Positions 35,567 through 47,571 of a stretch of 50,175 bases of DNA are shown one piece after another. The notes below the pieces were generated by a model that made no database searches, was not told the origin of the DNA, and saw only the letters and a program-made list of their open reading frames with translations. The stretch's first letter is position 1; every line of letters begins with the position of its first letter. The position numbers and the translations under genes were made by a program. Source of the DNA: Atkinsonella hypoxylon (lineage: Eukaryota > Ascomycota > Sordariomycetes > Hypocreales > Clavicipitaceae); the NCBI GenBank assembly GCA_000729835.1, contig JFHB01000219.1, forward strand, positions 1 to 50,175. Reading direction: 5' to 3'.

Positions 35567-35819
35567 CTCCCTCTAGAAATGTAAGAAGTAACTAGTTCTA
35601 TAAGTAACTTAGCTCCTTTAAAGGATATCTAAGTTAGAATTAACTAACGAAATATAGTACTAATAATAGAACTAAATAATATAACTAATTCCAGCAATTC
35701 TAGGGTAGTTATAGTTAAATATAACTAGTTGTTGTTAATTGTTTTTGTTGTTTTCGATTTTTAACTGTTTTTCGTTACTTTTTGATTTTTCGAGTGTTTT
35801 TGTTGCTTTTATAAGCTAG

Positions 35820-38800
35820 CTAGAAAGCTCTAGTAACTTAATAAATTGTTAATGCTTTTAAATAGCAAGAGGCTTAGTTAGGCTATCTGCTAGCATCTAA
35901 TTCGTATTAATATAACTAACCTTAGCTATAACTTTACGAATCTTTTCCCTAATGTAGTTAAACTTTAAAAGGGTGTGCTTAGTTCTACTATACAACGTTA
36001 GGTTATAAGCAGTAACTATAGCGCCTTAATTATTACACCTAATAGGAATAGAAGGGGTTAAAGGCAGCTTTATCTCCTTAAAAAGGCTGTAGAGCTACTC
36101 TAATTCCCTAATAGCTTTAGATAATGCATTAGATTCTGCTTCTAAAGTAGAAAGAGCAATAGTACTAGCTTTCTTCGATTTCTAGCTAATAGGTCCACTA
36201 GCTAGCTTATATAGATAAGCATAGGTTAATTTAGAAGAGACTTTATCTCCAGCAAAATCGCTATTATAATAACTAAGGAGGGTCTTAAGTACTTCTTTAG
36301 AGCTAGAAGCTTTAGAAGAAGACCCTAGTGGTATAGAATGCTTATAAATAATAGTAAAGCTTCTAGTACTACTTAAGTACCTTAGGAGGTGCTTAGAGGC
36401 GTTTAGGTGCTCTATATAGGGCTTAGCTAGGAAGGTTAATAGCCACTGAACAGAAAAAGCAATATCAGCCCTAGTTAGTAACATTAGGTACATTATAGTA
36501 CCTATTATGCTCTAATAAAGCTTATAGTTGGATTTAGAGAGAAGTTTTGTAACTAGTTGCTTTAGAATTCCCGGCTGTATAGAGATAGAAGCCGGCTTAG
36601 CATCTAGCATTTTAAATCTTTCTAGGGCTTCAAGGATATATTAAGATTAGTAGATTTTAATAGACCTTTTAGACCTATTATAGGTAATTTATATACCTAG
36701 AAAGAATTCTGCTGGTCCCCTATCTTCTATTGGATAAGCTTAATTTAGTAGCTTTTTAAGCTTATTAATATATCGTAAATTAGGCCTAATTAGAAGACAG
36801 TTATCTACATAAGTAGCAATATATATAGATGTAGCTGGGTTATAAAAGACTGCTAGGTCTGATATAAGAGGTTTAAATCTATGCTTTTAAAGTAATTCTG
36901 TTAGAATTTGCTGCTATTCTCTAGGACTTTACTTTAGACTATAGAGGGATTTTTCTAGCTTAATTACTTGCTCTTTAGAGAGCTTATAATTACAGCTTTT
37001 TAGTAGCTTAGCTACTAATAGCGATGCTTGCTCTGTAAATTTAACGAATCTATCTAGGATTTCTATATAAATAGCTTCTTTTAGCTTGCTATTTAAAAAT
37101 GCTCCTATAAAATCGATTTGCTTAACTTCTTAGTTATTAAAAGCTGCAAAAGCTAATAATATACGCCAGCTAGAAGGAATACTAGTTACAGCAAAGGTCT
37201 CTAGATAGTCTTAACCTTCTATTTGCATAAATCCCTTAGCAATAAGGCAGGCCTTATATTTTATAGGATTATTTTCTTTATCCTTCTTTAGCCTATAAAT
37301 AAGCCTATTCTTTAGAACTCTTCGGACCTTAGGTACTTAGTCTTTCCCTATAAATTTAAAAGTTCCAGCAGCTAATAGCTGCTTAAATTCGCTATAGGTA
37401 GCTTCTATCTAATGCTGCTTAGCAGAGCTTTTTAGGGCTTGCTTCTACGTATTAGGAAGTTCATCCTTGCTATTAGAAGTAATAGCTGCTTTAGTTCTAG
37501 CCTTAAAGCATAGATCCTTAATTAAGGAAAATATGTCTCTATCTAAATCTATAGCATCAGCATTAGCTTCAGCTTCTATAGGTTCTATATTAGCCTAAGG
37601 GGCTTCTATAGATATAGGGGCTTTAGGGGCCTCTATAGCTTCTATAGGGTTGCTTAGTAGAAGAGCTTGATCTACAGGTTCTAGTAGATAATTCAGCACA
37701 TCTAGATAACTAGGATAAGGATACTTAGGAGTATAATTATCTACTAATTGCTGCTAGTTATCGATTTCTCCCTCTAAAGGATTATCTACAATAGAACCAA
37801 TAGGGACCTTAGGGATGCCCTATGAAATAGGACCTATTCCTTCTATAATTTTAACGAAGCTAGTCTTTATAACAGCTCGTTTAGAGGGGATGTATATTAG
37901 ATATATATTAGAACCTAGCGTAGCTAAAAGTCTACTAGGAATAGTTCTTTTAGCTAGCTTCTGCAACCTAGATTGTTGTTCTAAAGGAATTAGAACTTCG
38001 CAATAGGAGCCTATAGCCCTTATTTTGGTAAAATTAGGCTTATAGGTCTTAGAAGGCTCTAAATTAGCTAGATATAGCTGTTTAGGACTTAGTAGTTTAG
38101 TACTATTCGCAGTAGTATTAACTAAATCCACTATAGCAGGAAGGATATAAGACTATAGATATAGAGGTAATTGTAACTACTGTAGGGTAGCACGCAAACG
38201 GTCTAGAAGTACCCTTATAGCTCTCTCTATTAGCCTATTCTATTTATAAATATAGGGGCAAGAGGTACTAAAGTAAATACCCTTAGAAGATAGCTAAGCT
38301 TACAACCTAGTATTGATTTCTGTACTACTATTAAAATAAAGGTGTTTAGGGTAGCAGTTATACTAGTTTTTTAATTCCTTAAAGAAGCCTTTAATACAGC
38401 TATAAAGAGTAAAACCCTCTTTATTAGCTAGATTAAAAGACTACTTATACTGTGATTTTCTATTAATTAGAAAAAGAACTAGAGGCCTCTTATTGTGCAG
38501 TATAGGCTCTATTTTAACGGTATCTCCCTCTATAATATCTAAACATCTAGGGGGGTTAGGAATAGTATGCTTGCTAGGTCTTCTAACAGCTTTAGCTTAG
38601 TTGTAAGCTAGGCAGTTAAAATCCTTTTCCTTGATTTTTGTAAAATCAAGAATACCTTTAGTAATAGAAGCAGTCTTCTTTAGTAAAGGGAGTTCTATAT
38701 GCCCTAATCTAATGTGCTAAGTAGCAGCTAATTCTAGGAGCTTCTTATAGGAAGAAGAAGCAGTAGGATTACTACTAGAATTATTATTAAAGCTAGCTTC

Positions 38801-41044
38801 CTGTTGCTCTCTATCTTGCTAGATCTCTTAAGAACTACAGGCCTTGTTTAAGGGATCTAGACGGTTACTTCCTCCAATATCCAGCAACTTAGGATTTAGA
38901 CCTTCTAAATCCCTATTATTAGAAGGAATCTAACTAGGAGCCCGTTTAGGAACTAGGGCTAATAGCTCTATAGCATTGTTATTGGTATTATCTTCTTTAA
39001 AATTAGATAATTCCTCAATTTAGCTATATTCCTCTAGATTAAAACTAGGCTGTTAAGGGATTTAAACCTCTATAGGATAACTAGCATTATAACCGCTATT
39101 ATAACTGTTGCTAGCTAGAAATCCTATATAAGAAAGATTAGCGTGGTTTTTACACACTCTAGGGGTCTCTTGCCCCTTAAGCTGTAAGAAGAAACTATAC
39201 TTTTTAGGATTTAGAAGCCTACAGCAGCTTCTATTAGCTAGAAATAGCTGATTTCTAAGGAGAGTGCCCCCTATTAAATAGTGCTTTAGACTACTAATTA
39301 GGTTAGTATCTAAACCTAGGCAATACAGAGCATCCTTTAGAGCTAAAGGCCTATATTTAGCTAGATTTATACTAACTAGTACCTAGAATACAGCTATTCC
39401 CTATCCTTTAGGATAAATAGGACCTCCTCTAGTAGCAATAGGCGCGGTTTTACCCTTTTTTATAGGCTTAAAAGTCCTAAAAAATGCCTTATTGTTAACT
39501 ATATAATAGGTAGAACCTATATCGTATAGTAAGGAGTTTTTAATTATTCTATTAGAATAATTAAAAGAAGAGGTATTATTACTAGTAGTACTAGTATCAC
39601 TAGTAGTAGATTCTATATCTAAATCGTAAGAATTATTACTACTAGAGCTGCTAGAATTATTAGATTCTATAGTATCTTAGTTGCTAGTAGATAGATTATA
39701 ATAACCTATAGCAAAAGCAGCTTCTTTATCCTTATTTCTAGAATTTTTGTTACTTCTTCTTCGGCCCTTCTACTTCTTCTTATTCTTAGAGGCTTTATTT
39801 GTATCTTTAGAGGCATTAGAATCGTTAGAATTAGAATCGGAATTCTTCTTCTAATTAGGAGCATTCTTTCCTTAATTAGCTTTATTATTATTAGAACTAT
39901 TAGAATTAGAAGCTTTATAACTAAGAGCCTTAGATATAGAGGAGCTTTTATCTCTTTGTTCTTCTAATAAGTTAGCTATAAGGAACTGTAAATTCAGCAT
40001 TTTTATAGATAGACCTTATGCTCTAGCAGCTCTAATAGAATATTACTGCCTTTTAGCCTAGCTAGGGAAGGTCTTCTTTAAAGCATTAATATAATAATTT
40101 ACGTAGTTAATAGGATTAATAGCTACACTATAGAGCTATAATCTAGCTAGTAAATTATTAAATTTAGCATTAAAGGCCTCTAAAGATCCCTTATAGTTCA
40201 AAAACAATAAGTTGTAATAACTAGTATATAGCGTACTACGTTGTATTTTAGCACTCTACGAATACTGCCTAACTAGAACGTTATAGGCATCTACAGGGGA
40301 CTTATGCCAGCTTATAGCAGCTTAAGGTCTAGATTAGTAACTATCTCTTATAATTATAAGGATAATAGCTTACTCTAAATCTACTAAAGTACTAGCTATA
40401 CTAGGATTATTAATAAATTAAGGGAATTCTAGTGCCCTAAATTAAATAGTTAAAGCTTACTTCTACTGTTTAAAATTTTTAGGGCCTTTTAGCTTAGCAG
40501 CCTCTAGAATTAAGTGGACCTTCTTATTTAACTCTTTTATAGTGCCTTTATTAAAAGTAGGCAGAAAAGTAGCACTATTAGAGGAACTAGAAGGTTTAGG
40601 GGCTTTAAAAGAGACTTTAGAAGCTCTTTTAGAAGTAATAGGATCTACTACCTTAAAGGGAGACCCTATAGAGAGATTACCTATAGATGTAATTATAGTA
40701 TCTAATTTACTTAGTAAATTAGCTATATTACCTTCATTTTAGCTTTATTTTGCTTCACTATGCCTAATAAATCTATTTAGGGTCTCTTGTTGCTTATCTA
40801 TTTAAGCTTTTAGATCAGCTTGAACATTATAGACTTACACTACTCTTTTAGAAGCTAATCTAGCTTCTTTTAGAGCCTTCTTAGCTGTATAATCTTCTTT
40901 ATTAGAAGAGGAATCTACTAGCTGAGGGGGGGATCTAGCTAGACTAGGAAAGTTAGTAGCAGCAGCTGGATTAGCTAGTGTACTAGAACCACTACCCCGT
41001 TTAGGGCTTGTGCTCTTTCCCTTGCCTGTTCCTTTTGGTGCCAT
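35820..41044 (-). pseudogene. Copia-B Gag-Pol polyprotein
   Basis: Minus-strand ATG at 41044 opens MAPKGTGKGKSTSPKRGSG, as in Copia-A, and stays open for 69 codons (to 40835) before the first stop. The domains mirror Copia-A: Gag to about 39750, protease near 39510, integrase about 38700-38100 (a 103-codon open stretch at 38131-37820 includes YLANLEPSKTY), reverse transcriptase about 37260-36700, RNase H about 36490-35870. An open stretch at 36493-36182 spans the end of reverse transcriptase and RNase H (MYLMLLTRADIAFSVQ, YYNSDFAGDKVSSKL, GPIS). A stop falls near 35820. Many TAG/TAA elsewhere; inactive. Pairwise comparison with Copia-A would allow a consensus with most RIP changes identified. 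Confidence 0.9.
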
Positions 41045-41948
41045 TTTAAGGGTTTTTAATAGCTTATTATAGCTAAATTACAGTGGAAATAGTAGAAAAT
41101 AACAGTAATAACCTCTACTAGATATTAATAGATTGCTCTATTATAGGCCTAGAAGTGCCCTATATCTTAAGAAATTATACTGAGATTTTTCTCCGATTTC
41201 TTTTGTAACAGGTATAACAGGCTCTAAGGGCTGCGTTATATTGCAATCTATATGTGCATACAATTTGTATGGCAGACTAGATTGACAAGCGGTTGTAAGG
41301 GGCACAAAACACAGGTCCTAGCTATTTTCGGCCAAAAAATTCAGGAGATTCTTCTCCAATTAGGTTCTAACAAATCAGTAGAGACCTAGGCACAGCTAAT
41401 TTAGGGATATCTAGCTAATTCCTACTTCAAAATCCTAACTAGTGGGATTACTACATAAATTAATTCTACAACAAAAACACAGGAATATCTGCGACAAGAG
41501 CTGTTAGGCGTGCACTACAAATTGTAGTATAGCCACTAACAGAGGTGCATAGGGTGCACGATATAACAACAACGAGCGATGCAGTGCAGCGCTAAGCTTA
41601 TTTCTTAATGGAAATAATTGATTAAGCAGTGCCTAATAAAACGATTTACAGTGCGAATGTAATATATATAAATGTGTATATTTTAATGTTGCACAACGAT
41701 AGAACCTAGCTATTAAGAATAGCTTTAAAAATGTGTATGCATAGGGTGTATAGAGTGCAGGAGGCACAGGGTGGGCAGAATAAAAACACTAGTATAGTAG
41801 CTGGCGATATATATATAGCAGGTATTAATAGCTTCCAGCAAGCTACTAATAACAGCAATAGCTGCTAGCGCAGGTCTTAATATAGCTTCTAGTGGGTAAT
41901 ACAGTACACAATAGTAGATTTCAGCGGGCTAACAGCTTGCAGATAGGT
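41045..41948 (-). other. Copia-B 5' leader
   Basis: Counterpart of the Copia-A leader (26870-27808), again without ORF. It is less mutated than the coding part and has several patches where it keeps C or G where A has T or A, and the reverse. Confidence 0.65.
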
Positions 41949-41965
41949 CTTCCGGGCTTATAACC
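41949..41965 (-). other. Primer-binding site of Copia-B
   Basis: On the minus strand reads GGTTATAAGCCCGGAAG, identical to Copia-A, adjoining the 5' LTR. Confidence 0.75.
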
Positions 41966-42657
41966 TATTGAAAATAATAGGGATTACAGAACTAGATATC
42001 TAAGAGGGTAGTAGTCTCTTAGATTTAGCACCTATAATTGCTCCTAGCAATTATCACGTAGTGGAAGCAGCAGCGGCCTAAATTAAGCTGTAGTATATAG
42101 TATAGATTACGTAGAGGCAATAGATAACTGTAATAGTAGTATCTTTATATTAAGAGCGCTGTAATAAATAGTAAGGGTAGAATCTTAAATCTTTCCAGTC
42201 CCTTATAGACCTACTAACTATATTAGTGGGCTGTAGTCGCTAAAAGGGGCTTATAGGCTACTTTATAATTCCTGCAAAAAGATTTACTATATAAAAACAA
42301 AAAAATCGACTTATAGCTATACAAACGAGACGCCTACGTGCACAATTTAACAAATTCCACTAATAATAAGCAACCCTTATAAGTAACTCTATCTAACAAT
42401 TGTACTATTAAATAGCCCTAATTCTTAGCTTTTGAATAGTATACTTCTTGAATTTCTACTATTGCTAGTTGTAGAGAAAATCGCAGTTAAAGCTAACTAT
42501 AGGTTAGGCAACTTTGCCTTAGTTAAATCTAGATGTTTGCATCTAGTAACAACGATATCTCTACCAAAAATCAACGTGACAAGACCTAATGAGGGTCACG
42601 TGATAGAGTAACTAGTAGGCATAAAAATAGGCTATACAGGGTAGCTTATTTTTAACA
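41966..42657 (-). repeat. 5' LTR of Copia-B
   Basis: 692 bp, forward-strand TATTGAAAATAA to TTATTTTTAACA, followed by CTAGG and the resumption of Gypsy-2. Confidence 0.95.
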
Positions 42658-42662
42658 CTAGG

Positions 42663-45600
42663 TCTTTCTGCACTCCCTAGTCCTATAGGCTCTGTAAGTG
42701 TTTGTCTAGGAACAGCGTTATCCTAGCTAGCACCTGCGAAGCTGCAGCTAGTTAACTTCCTAGCGTTGCTTTACTAGCTATTTCTACTGCAACATTCTCT
42801 ATAACCTCCTCCTCCTCTTTATCTCTATAGGGGGCGTTAAGGCAGCTAATAGAGAGGGGCTAGAGAACCTAGCCTGTCTGCAGCGTTACTCTATCTTAAT
42901 CCTGCTCTTATTGTAATAATATATCTAGTTGCTCTACCTATAGCTCTAAGCAGTATTATAGGTAGTAGTTAAAGAGAGAGAGAAGCTCTACCTACCTAGC
43001 CTAACGCTTAAAGATCTTTTATAGAAACGTAAAGTATTCTAGATTCTTATAGTTAGTAAGGATTATAAAGGGGCGCACTACTCCTTATAACTCTACTGCT
43101 TAGGCTTTAAAGTAAGATATTATTGCTAAGAGCTCCTTATTGTAAATAGTGTAGTTACGTTAGGCTAAAGATAACCTAGCTAAATAGTATACTATAGGCT
43201 GCAGCATGCTAGCTTTATTATATTAGAATAAACAGCTACTAAGGGCCTCTCTTAAGTAATTAGCCTCTACTACTATATTCTTCTTAGGGTCCTACTAGGC
43301 TAAAACTAAATATAAAGTAAAGACCTCCTTAAGCCTTATAAATAACTTCTTATATTCCTTTATCTACTAGAATAGAACTCCTTTCTTTATTAAGTTAACT
43401 AAGGGCTCTATAATGTTTAAGAAATCTAATATAAAGTTACAGTAAAAGTTTATAAATCTAAGGAAGCTTTATACCTCTTATAACCTAGTAGGAGCTTACT
43501 ACTTCTAAATAGCTATAATCTTCTTTAGGTTTAAGTATATCTCTCTTTCTACTATAACTATAAAGCTAAGGTATTTAACTTTAGTTATAGTAAAATAGTA
43601 TTTCTTAAGATCTAAGTGTAGCTTTACTAACTACAACTTTTCTAGGATTCTTTATACCTTATATATATAGTCTTTCCTAGAACCCTTTATATAAATAAGG
43701 ATGTTATTTAGATAAGTAGTTATATAATCTCTAAGGGCCTCTCTTAGTGCGCTATTAATATATTATTAAAATATAGCTAGAGCCTCTACTAACCTAAAGG
43801 GGTAAACTAGCTATTTAAAGAGGCTAAATTAAGTGTAAAACGCTATAAGGTGCTCCTTACTATCTACTATCTAGATTCTATAGAAGGCTAACTATATATT
43901 TAGCTTAATAAACTAATATACCTTTAATAATAACCTAAGTATCTTCTTTATTAAAGGGAGTAAGTAATAGTTCTATTCTATAATCTTATTAAGGGCTTAA
44001 TAATTAATATAGAATTACTATTCTCTACTTAGCTTTTTAGCTAAAAGAATAGATACTACTGCTAAAAAGGAGCTAGCTTAAATCTATTCTTTATCTATTA
44101 GGTATATTACCTACCTCCTAATTTCTAATAAATAGTTCTATAGTATATTATACAGTAAAGCCTACAGCAGTAATAGTAAGAAGCTATTTAGCTGCTGTTT
44201 TAGCCTAATATAGTAATCTAGCCTCTCTCTATATAGTAGAAGGCTTTAGGCCTTTTCTTCCTTAAAAAGATTACAAAAGTTCTTTAATTTAGGTAGTAGC
44301 GTTAGTAGATTAAGGCCTTTTAGGGATATTTATAATAATAATATAGAGGTAATTTCCTAAAGGCTTATAGCAATAAAATATATAGTAACCTCTTAGCTCT
44401 TACTCTATTTTATTAGAGCGCTGTAAACTACTACTAATATTAGTTTTATTAGGTCCTTAACGCCTTAAGCTCTTACTGCTTAAATTATAAAGTCCTTAGC
44501 CTTACCTACTAATAGGCTCTAGCTAGTAGCATTAAGGACAACTCTATTATAGGCTAACTATAGGCTCCTAAAAATATAATCTTAGGTTAAGCCTAGGATT
44601 ATATAGGCTACTACTAAAAAGACCTAGCTGTTAATATCTACCTATAAGCGAACTAAAGAAGCAATTAAGGCGCTTCTTTAGTAGCTATTATAGAACTACT
44701 ATTTAACCTTTACTGCTGTTTATACTATTCTTTTGTGCAGCAATAGAACCTACTTTAGGCTAAAGTATTACACTAAACTCTTACTTATTGCAGTAAAGTA
44801 GTTATATTTACTATTTATTTATATATTGTAAAATAACAGTTAGTTAAAGAGTATAGAGATAAAGAACAGTAATATATTTATTTTCTTAGTTATCTCTCTA
44901 TATTCTTCTTTTAGCTGCTTACTAAGTAAGAGTTATTATATTATTTATATTGCCTTTACCTCTATACTAAGCTTAAAGCTAAAGGTAAGCTTTTTTCTAA
45001 CTTATTAAAGTCCTCCTTCTATATATTATCTATTGCTACTATCTATACACTAGTTAACTCTAGCTTATATTCTACTAGTTATAATCTATATTCTTAAATA
45101 TAGTGTTAAAATAACTTACACTAAAGGTATTACTTCTTCTAGTAGTGTTTTTTAAGTTTAGCCTTAAATACTTACTTTACTTATAGAGTATCCTTATTTA
45201 GTTATCTTACTCTAGATTTCTTTACGCTCTTTTTCTATCTTTACTAGGTTCCTATAGTATTAACTTTAGTTATCTTAGTATTACTATTCTAGAGCTCTTT
45301 AGAGCTAAAGCTATATTTTAGCTAGTGCTATTCCTTAATGCAATATAACTTAAGGTTTAGCGCAATACTATAGTAGCACTTTACTGCCTAAAGGTAGTTA
45401 TAATAGAGAATATCTCTCTCTATACTATAATCTCTTATTTCCTTATTAAGCGCTATCTATAACTTAGCTAACTTTACGCTATTATTCTAGTTAGCCCCTT
45501 TTACTAGTGTAATTTTCTCCTTAAAATAAATATAGAATTCTATAAACTACTTATTATTACTCTATTAAAGCTAATTAAGCTTAATTAAGGCTTAGTTTTG

Positions 45601-46050
45601 CTAGTAAGAATCTATAAAGACTAATTCTAAGTAATTAAGAAACCTCTATATATTATATTCCCTTACTTTACCTACCTTATAATAGGTAGCTACTCTTTAC
45701 TAAACCTTAGGCAATAAGCTTTAGTATAGATAGTACTACTAGTTCTATATTATGCCTATAAAGGCACTATTAGCCTAGAGCTTTTAGGTAATTGCTATTT
45801 ACTAGGCCTAAAAGCTTTATTTATTTCTATTGTAAGAGTTTACTATAGGTAAAGACTTCTATTTAGGTTTCTCTAGCTGCTAGCCTACTGCAGCTTAAAG
45901 CTGCCTCTCTTTCTATATATAGTTTATTATAAAGCGTTATAGTTCCTTTATCTATAGGGATTAGCTCTTAACTAATTTATAAAGTACTGTAATTTCTGCT
46001 GCTTTCTAGCTAATTTCTACTATATTTTCCTCTACCCCTCTATAGAGGTT
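42663..46050 (-). pseudogene. Gypsy-2 gag, protease, reverse transcriptase and RNase H segment
   Basis: Minus-strand counterpart of Gypsy-1 12610-16020, directly after the 5' LTR and leader. Gag is about 45950-44900, with a degraded zinc knuckle near 45130. Reverse transcriptase lies about 44100-43560; at 43725-43690 it reads YLNNILIYI, the YLDD motif with Asp to Asn. RNase H is about 43350-42900 with a single copy of the EANC-type segment that is duplicated in Gypsy-1. TAG/TAA stops throughout. Confidence 0.84.
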
Positions 46051-46141
46051 AAAAGAGTGCTTAAGCTAGCTAGCTAGGCCCTTATTGCTATAATTAAACA
46101 ATATTGTTCTTACTAGTGTTTTATCTATAGGATAATTATAG

Positions 46142-46465
46142 TATATAATAGACTAGCTTAGTAGCTACTACTAACTAGCGTCTATAATAAGAACTATAAT
46201 TATAGAGAGAAAAAGAAAAGAGAGAAGGGACTAGAAGCCTCTCTATACCTCTATACTATATATCTAGAGGTAGGTCCCTTCCCTTAGGAGCCCCTTTTAG
46301 TATATACTCTATAGCTAAGGTTCTTTCTCTAGAGCCTAGCGAAGTCTAGCTAACCTCTAGTTAAATGCAGTCCGCTTCTATCCCTTTACCTACGTAGATT
46401 ACTGTCCCTCTCCTGCTGTCCTCCCTCTACTGAAAGACCTAAGCCTAAGGCTTAAGTCTATAACA
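46142..46465 (-). repeat. 5' LTR of Gypsy-2
   Basis: 324 bp, forward-strand TATAATAGACTAGC to AGTCTATAACA, followed by GTTTC. Immediately inside (46132-46142) the minus strand reads ACTATAATTAT, the same candidate self-priming sequence as in Gypsy-1. Confidence 0.94.
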
Positions 46466-46470
46466 GTTTC

Positions 46471-47024
46471 TACCTTTTGCTAGTATAGCTTCTAAAGCAC
46501 AGCTATATTGCTTATATCTATTCTGTTGCTAGAAACATTATCTAATTAGATTAAATTAACAACAGTAGCTAGTTAGAAACTATATATAAGCTTGTTAAGG
46601 GAAATTTCTATACTAGCTACTACTGCATTATTAAGTTAGTACTATAGTGCTAGAAATATTACAGTCTATAGTGTATTTAGATTTATAACTATATAGTATT
46701 AAACAGTAATAATAACTGTTTAATTCTTCTGTTTAGCTGTTCTATTTATCTATAGGTAGTAAGCTATAGCTATAAGCAATTTACTTCTAATTTAGGTAAA
46801 TATACTTCTTTAAACGTTAGAAATAAACTTTAGATCTTAGTCGCTTACAATCTACTTAGGAAGGCTCTAGTCTAATAAATATAGTATCTATAAGAGCAGT
46901 TCTACCTAAATTTCTGCTGTATATATTGTATACCTAAGTATAAGGATTGTTTGCTTACTAAATAGGCAATTTACTAGATACAGTAAGTTATAGAAGCTAT
47001 ATCTATCTTTTTGCTATAGGGTGT
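46471..47024 (-). pseudogene. Gypsy-3 integrase catalytic core
   Basis: Minus strand, read through stops: LLYLVNCLFSKQTILI (first Asp position as Asn), GLPKQ/LPKQIVSDQDLKFISN retaining VSDQD at the second Asp, then AYYLQINRTAKQKNQTV where the Glu of the DDE triad is Lys. It continues in frame across the Gypsy-2 insertion into 22673-22121. Its upstream side is cut at 47025 by an A-type LTR fragment, so zinc finger and reverse transcriptase are not linked to it here. Confidence 0.85.
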
Positions 47025-47480
47025 TGTTAAAAATAAGCTACCCTGTATAGCCTATTTTTATGCTTGCTAGTTGCCTGTTAGTTGCTCTATCACGTGACCC
47101 TAACTAGGTCTTGTTACGTTGATTTTTGGTAGAGATATCGCTGTTACTAGATGCAAAACATCTAGAATCGACTAAGGCAAAGTTGCCTAACCTATAGTCA
47201 ACTTTAACAGCGATTTTCTCTACAACTAGCAATGGTAGAAATTCAAGAAGTATACCATTCAAAAGCTAAGAATCAGGGCTATCTAATGGTATAATTATTA
47301 GATAGGGTTGCCTATAAGGGTTGTTTGCTATTAGTAGAATTTGTTAAATTGTACACGTAAGTTTCTTGTTTGTATAGCTGTAAGTCGATTTTTTTGTTTT
47401 TATATAGTAAATCTTTTTGCGGAAATTATAAAGTAGCCTACAAGCCCCTTCTAGCGACCACAGCCCGCCAATATAGTCGG
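47025..47480 (+). repeat. Truncated LTR of the Copia-A family
   Basis: Matches the first 456 or so bases of the A-type LTR (TGTTAAAAATAAGC... to CCCGCCAATATAGTCGG) and then stops; the last third is missing. It shares an 11-bp expansion (GCTTGCTAGTTGCCTGTTAG) with the solo LTR at 49406, so both belong to one subfamily distinct from A and B. The abrupt end lies exactly where a Gypsy-4 LTR fragment begins. Confidence 0.88.
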
Positions 47481-47571
47481 AGGGTCTAATAGAGTAGCTA
47501 ACTTAGAACATTTTAACATTAAGGTAACTAATAACAATAAGGCATTATGCTAAGAGATTGTAACTGTTATA
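47481..47571 (-). repeat. Gypsy-4 3' LTR fragment
   Basis: On the minus strand it starts TATAACAGTTACAATCTC (TG expected) directly after a purine tract TAGAAGGGGGTAG (47584-47572). It is cut after 91 bases at the junction with the Copia LTR fragment. Confidence 0.6.

Larger units (their letters stand above)
34875..42657 (-). mobile_element. Copia-B, full-length element of the Copia-A family, opposite orientation
   Basis: 7783 bp with two 692-bp LTRs and perfect target duplication CTAGG (34870-34874 and 42658-42662). Same LTR, leader, primer site, Gag start and Pol domains as Copia-A, on the minus strand. Together A and B form a large imperfect inverted repeat around 34050-34874. Confidence 0.96.
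22679..46465 (-). mobile_element. Gypsy-2, Gypsy-1 family chromovirus split by two Copia insertions
   Basis: Bounded by LTRs at 22679-23000 and 46142-46465 in minus orientation, with a perfect GTTTC target duplication (22674-22678 and 46466-46470). Own sequence is 22679-26159, 34055-34869 and 42663-46465, about 8.1 kb, collinear with Gypsy-1. The two gaps are Copia-A (target ATTGC) and Copia-B (target CTAGG). It inserted into the Gypsy-3 integrase. Confidence 0.94.
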
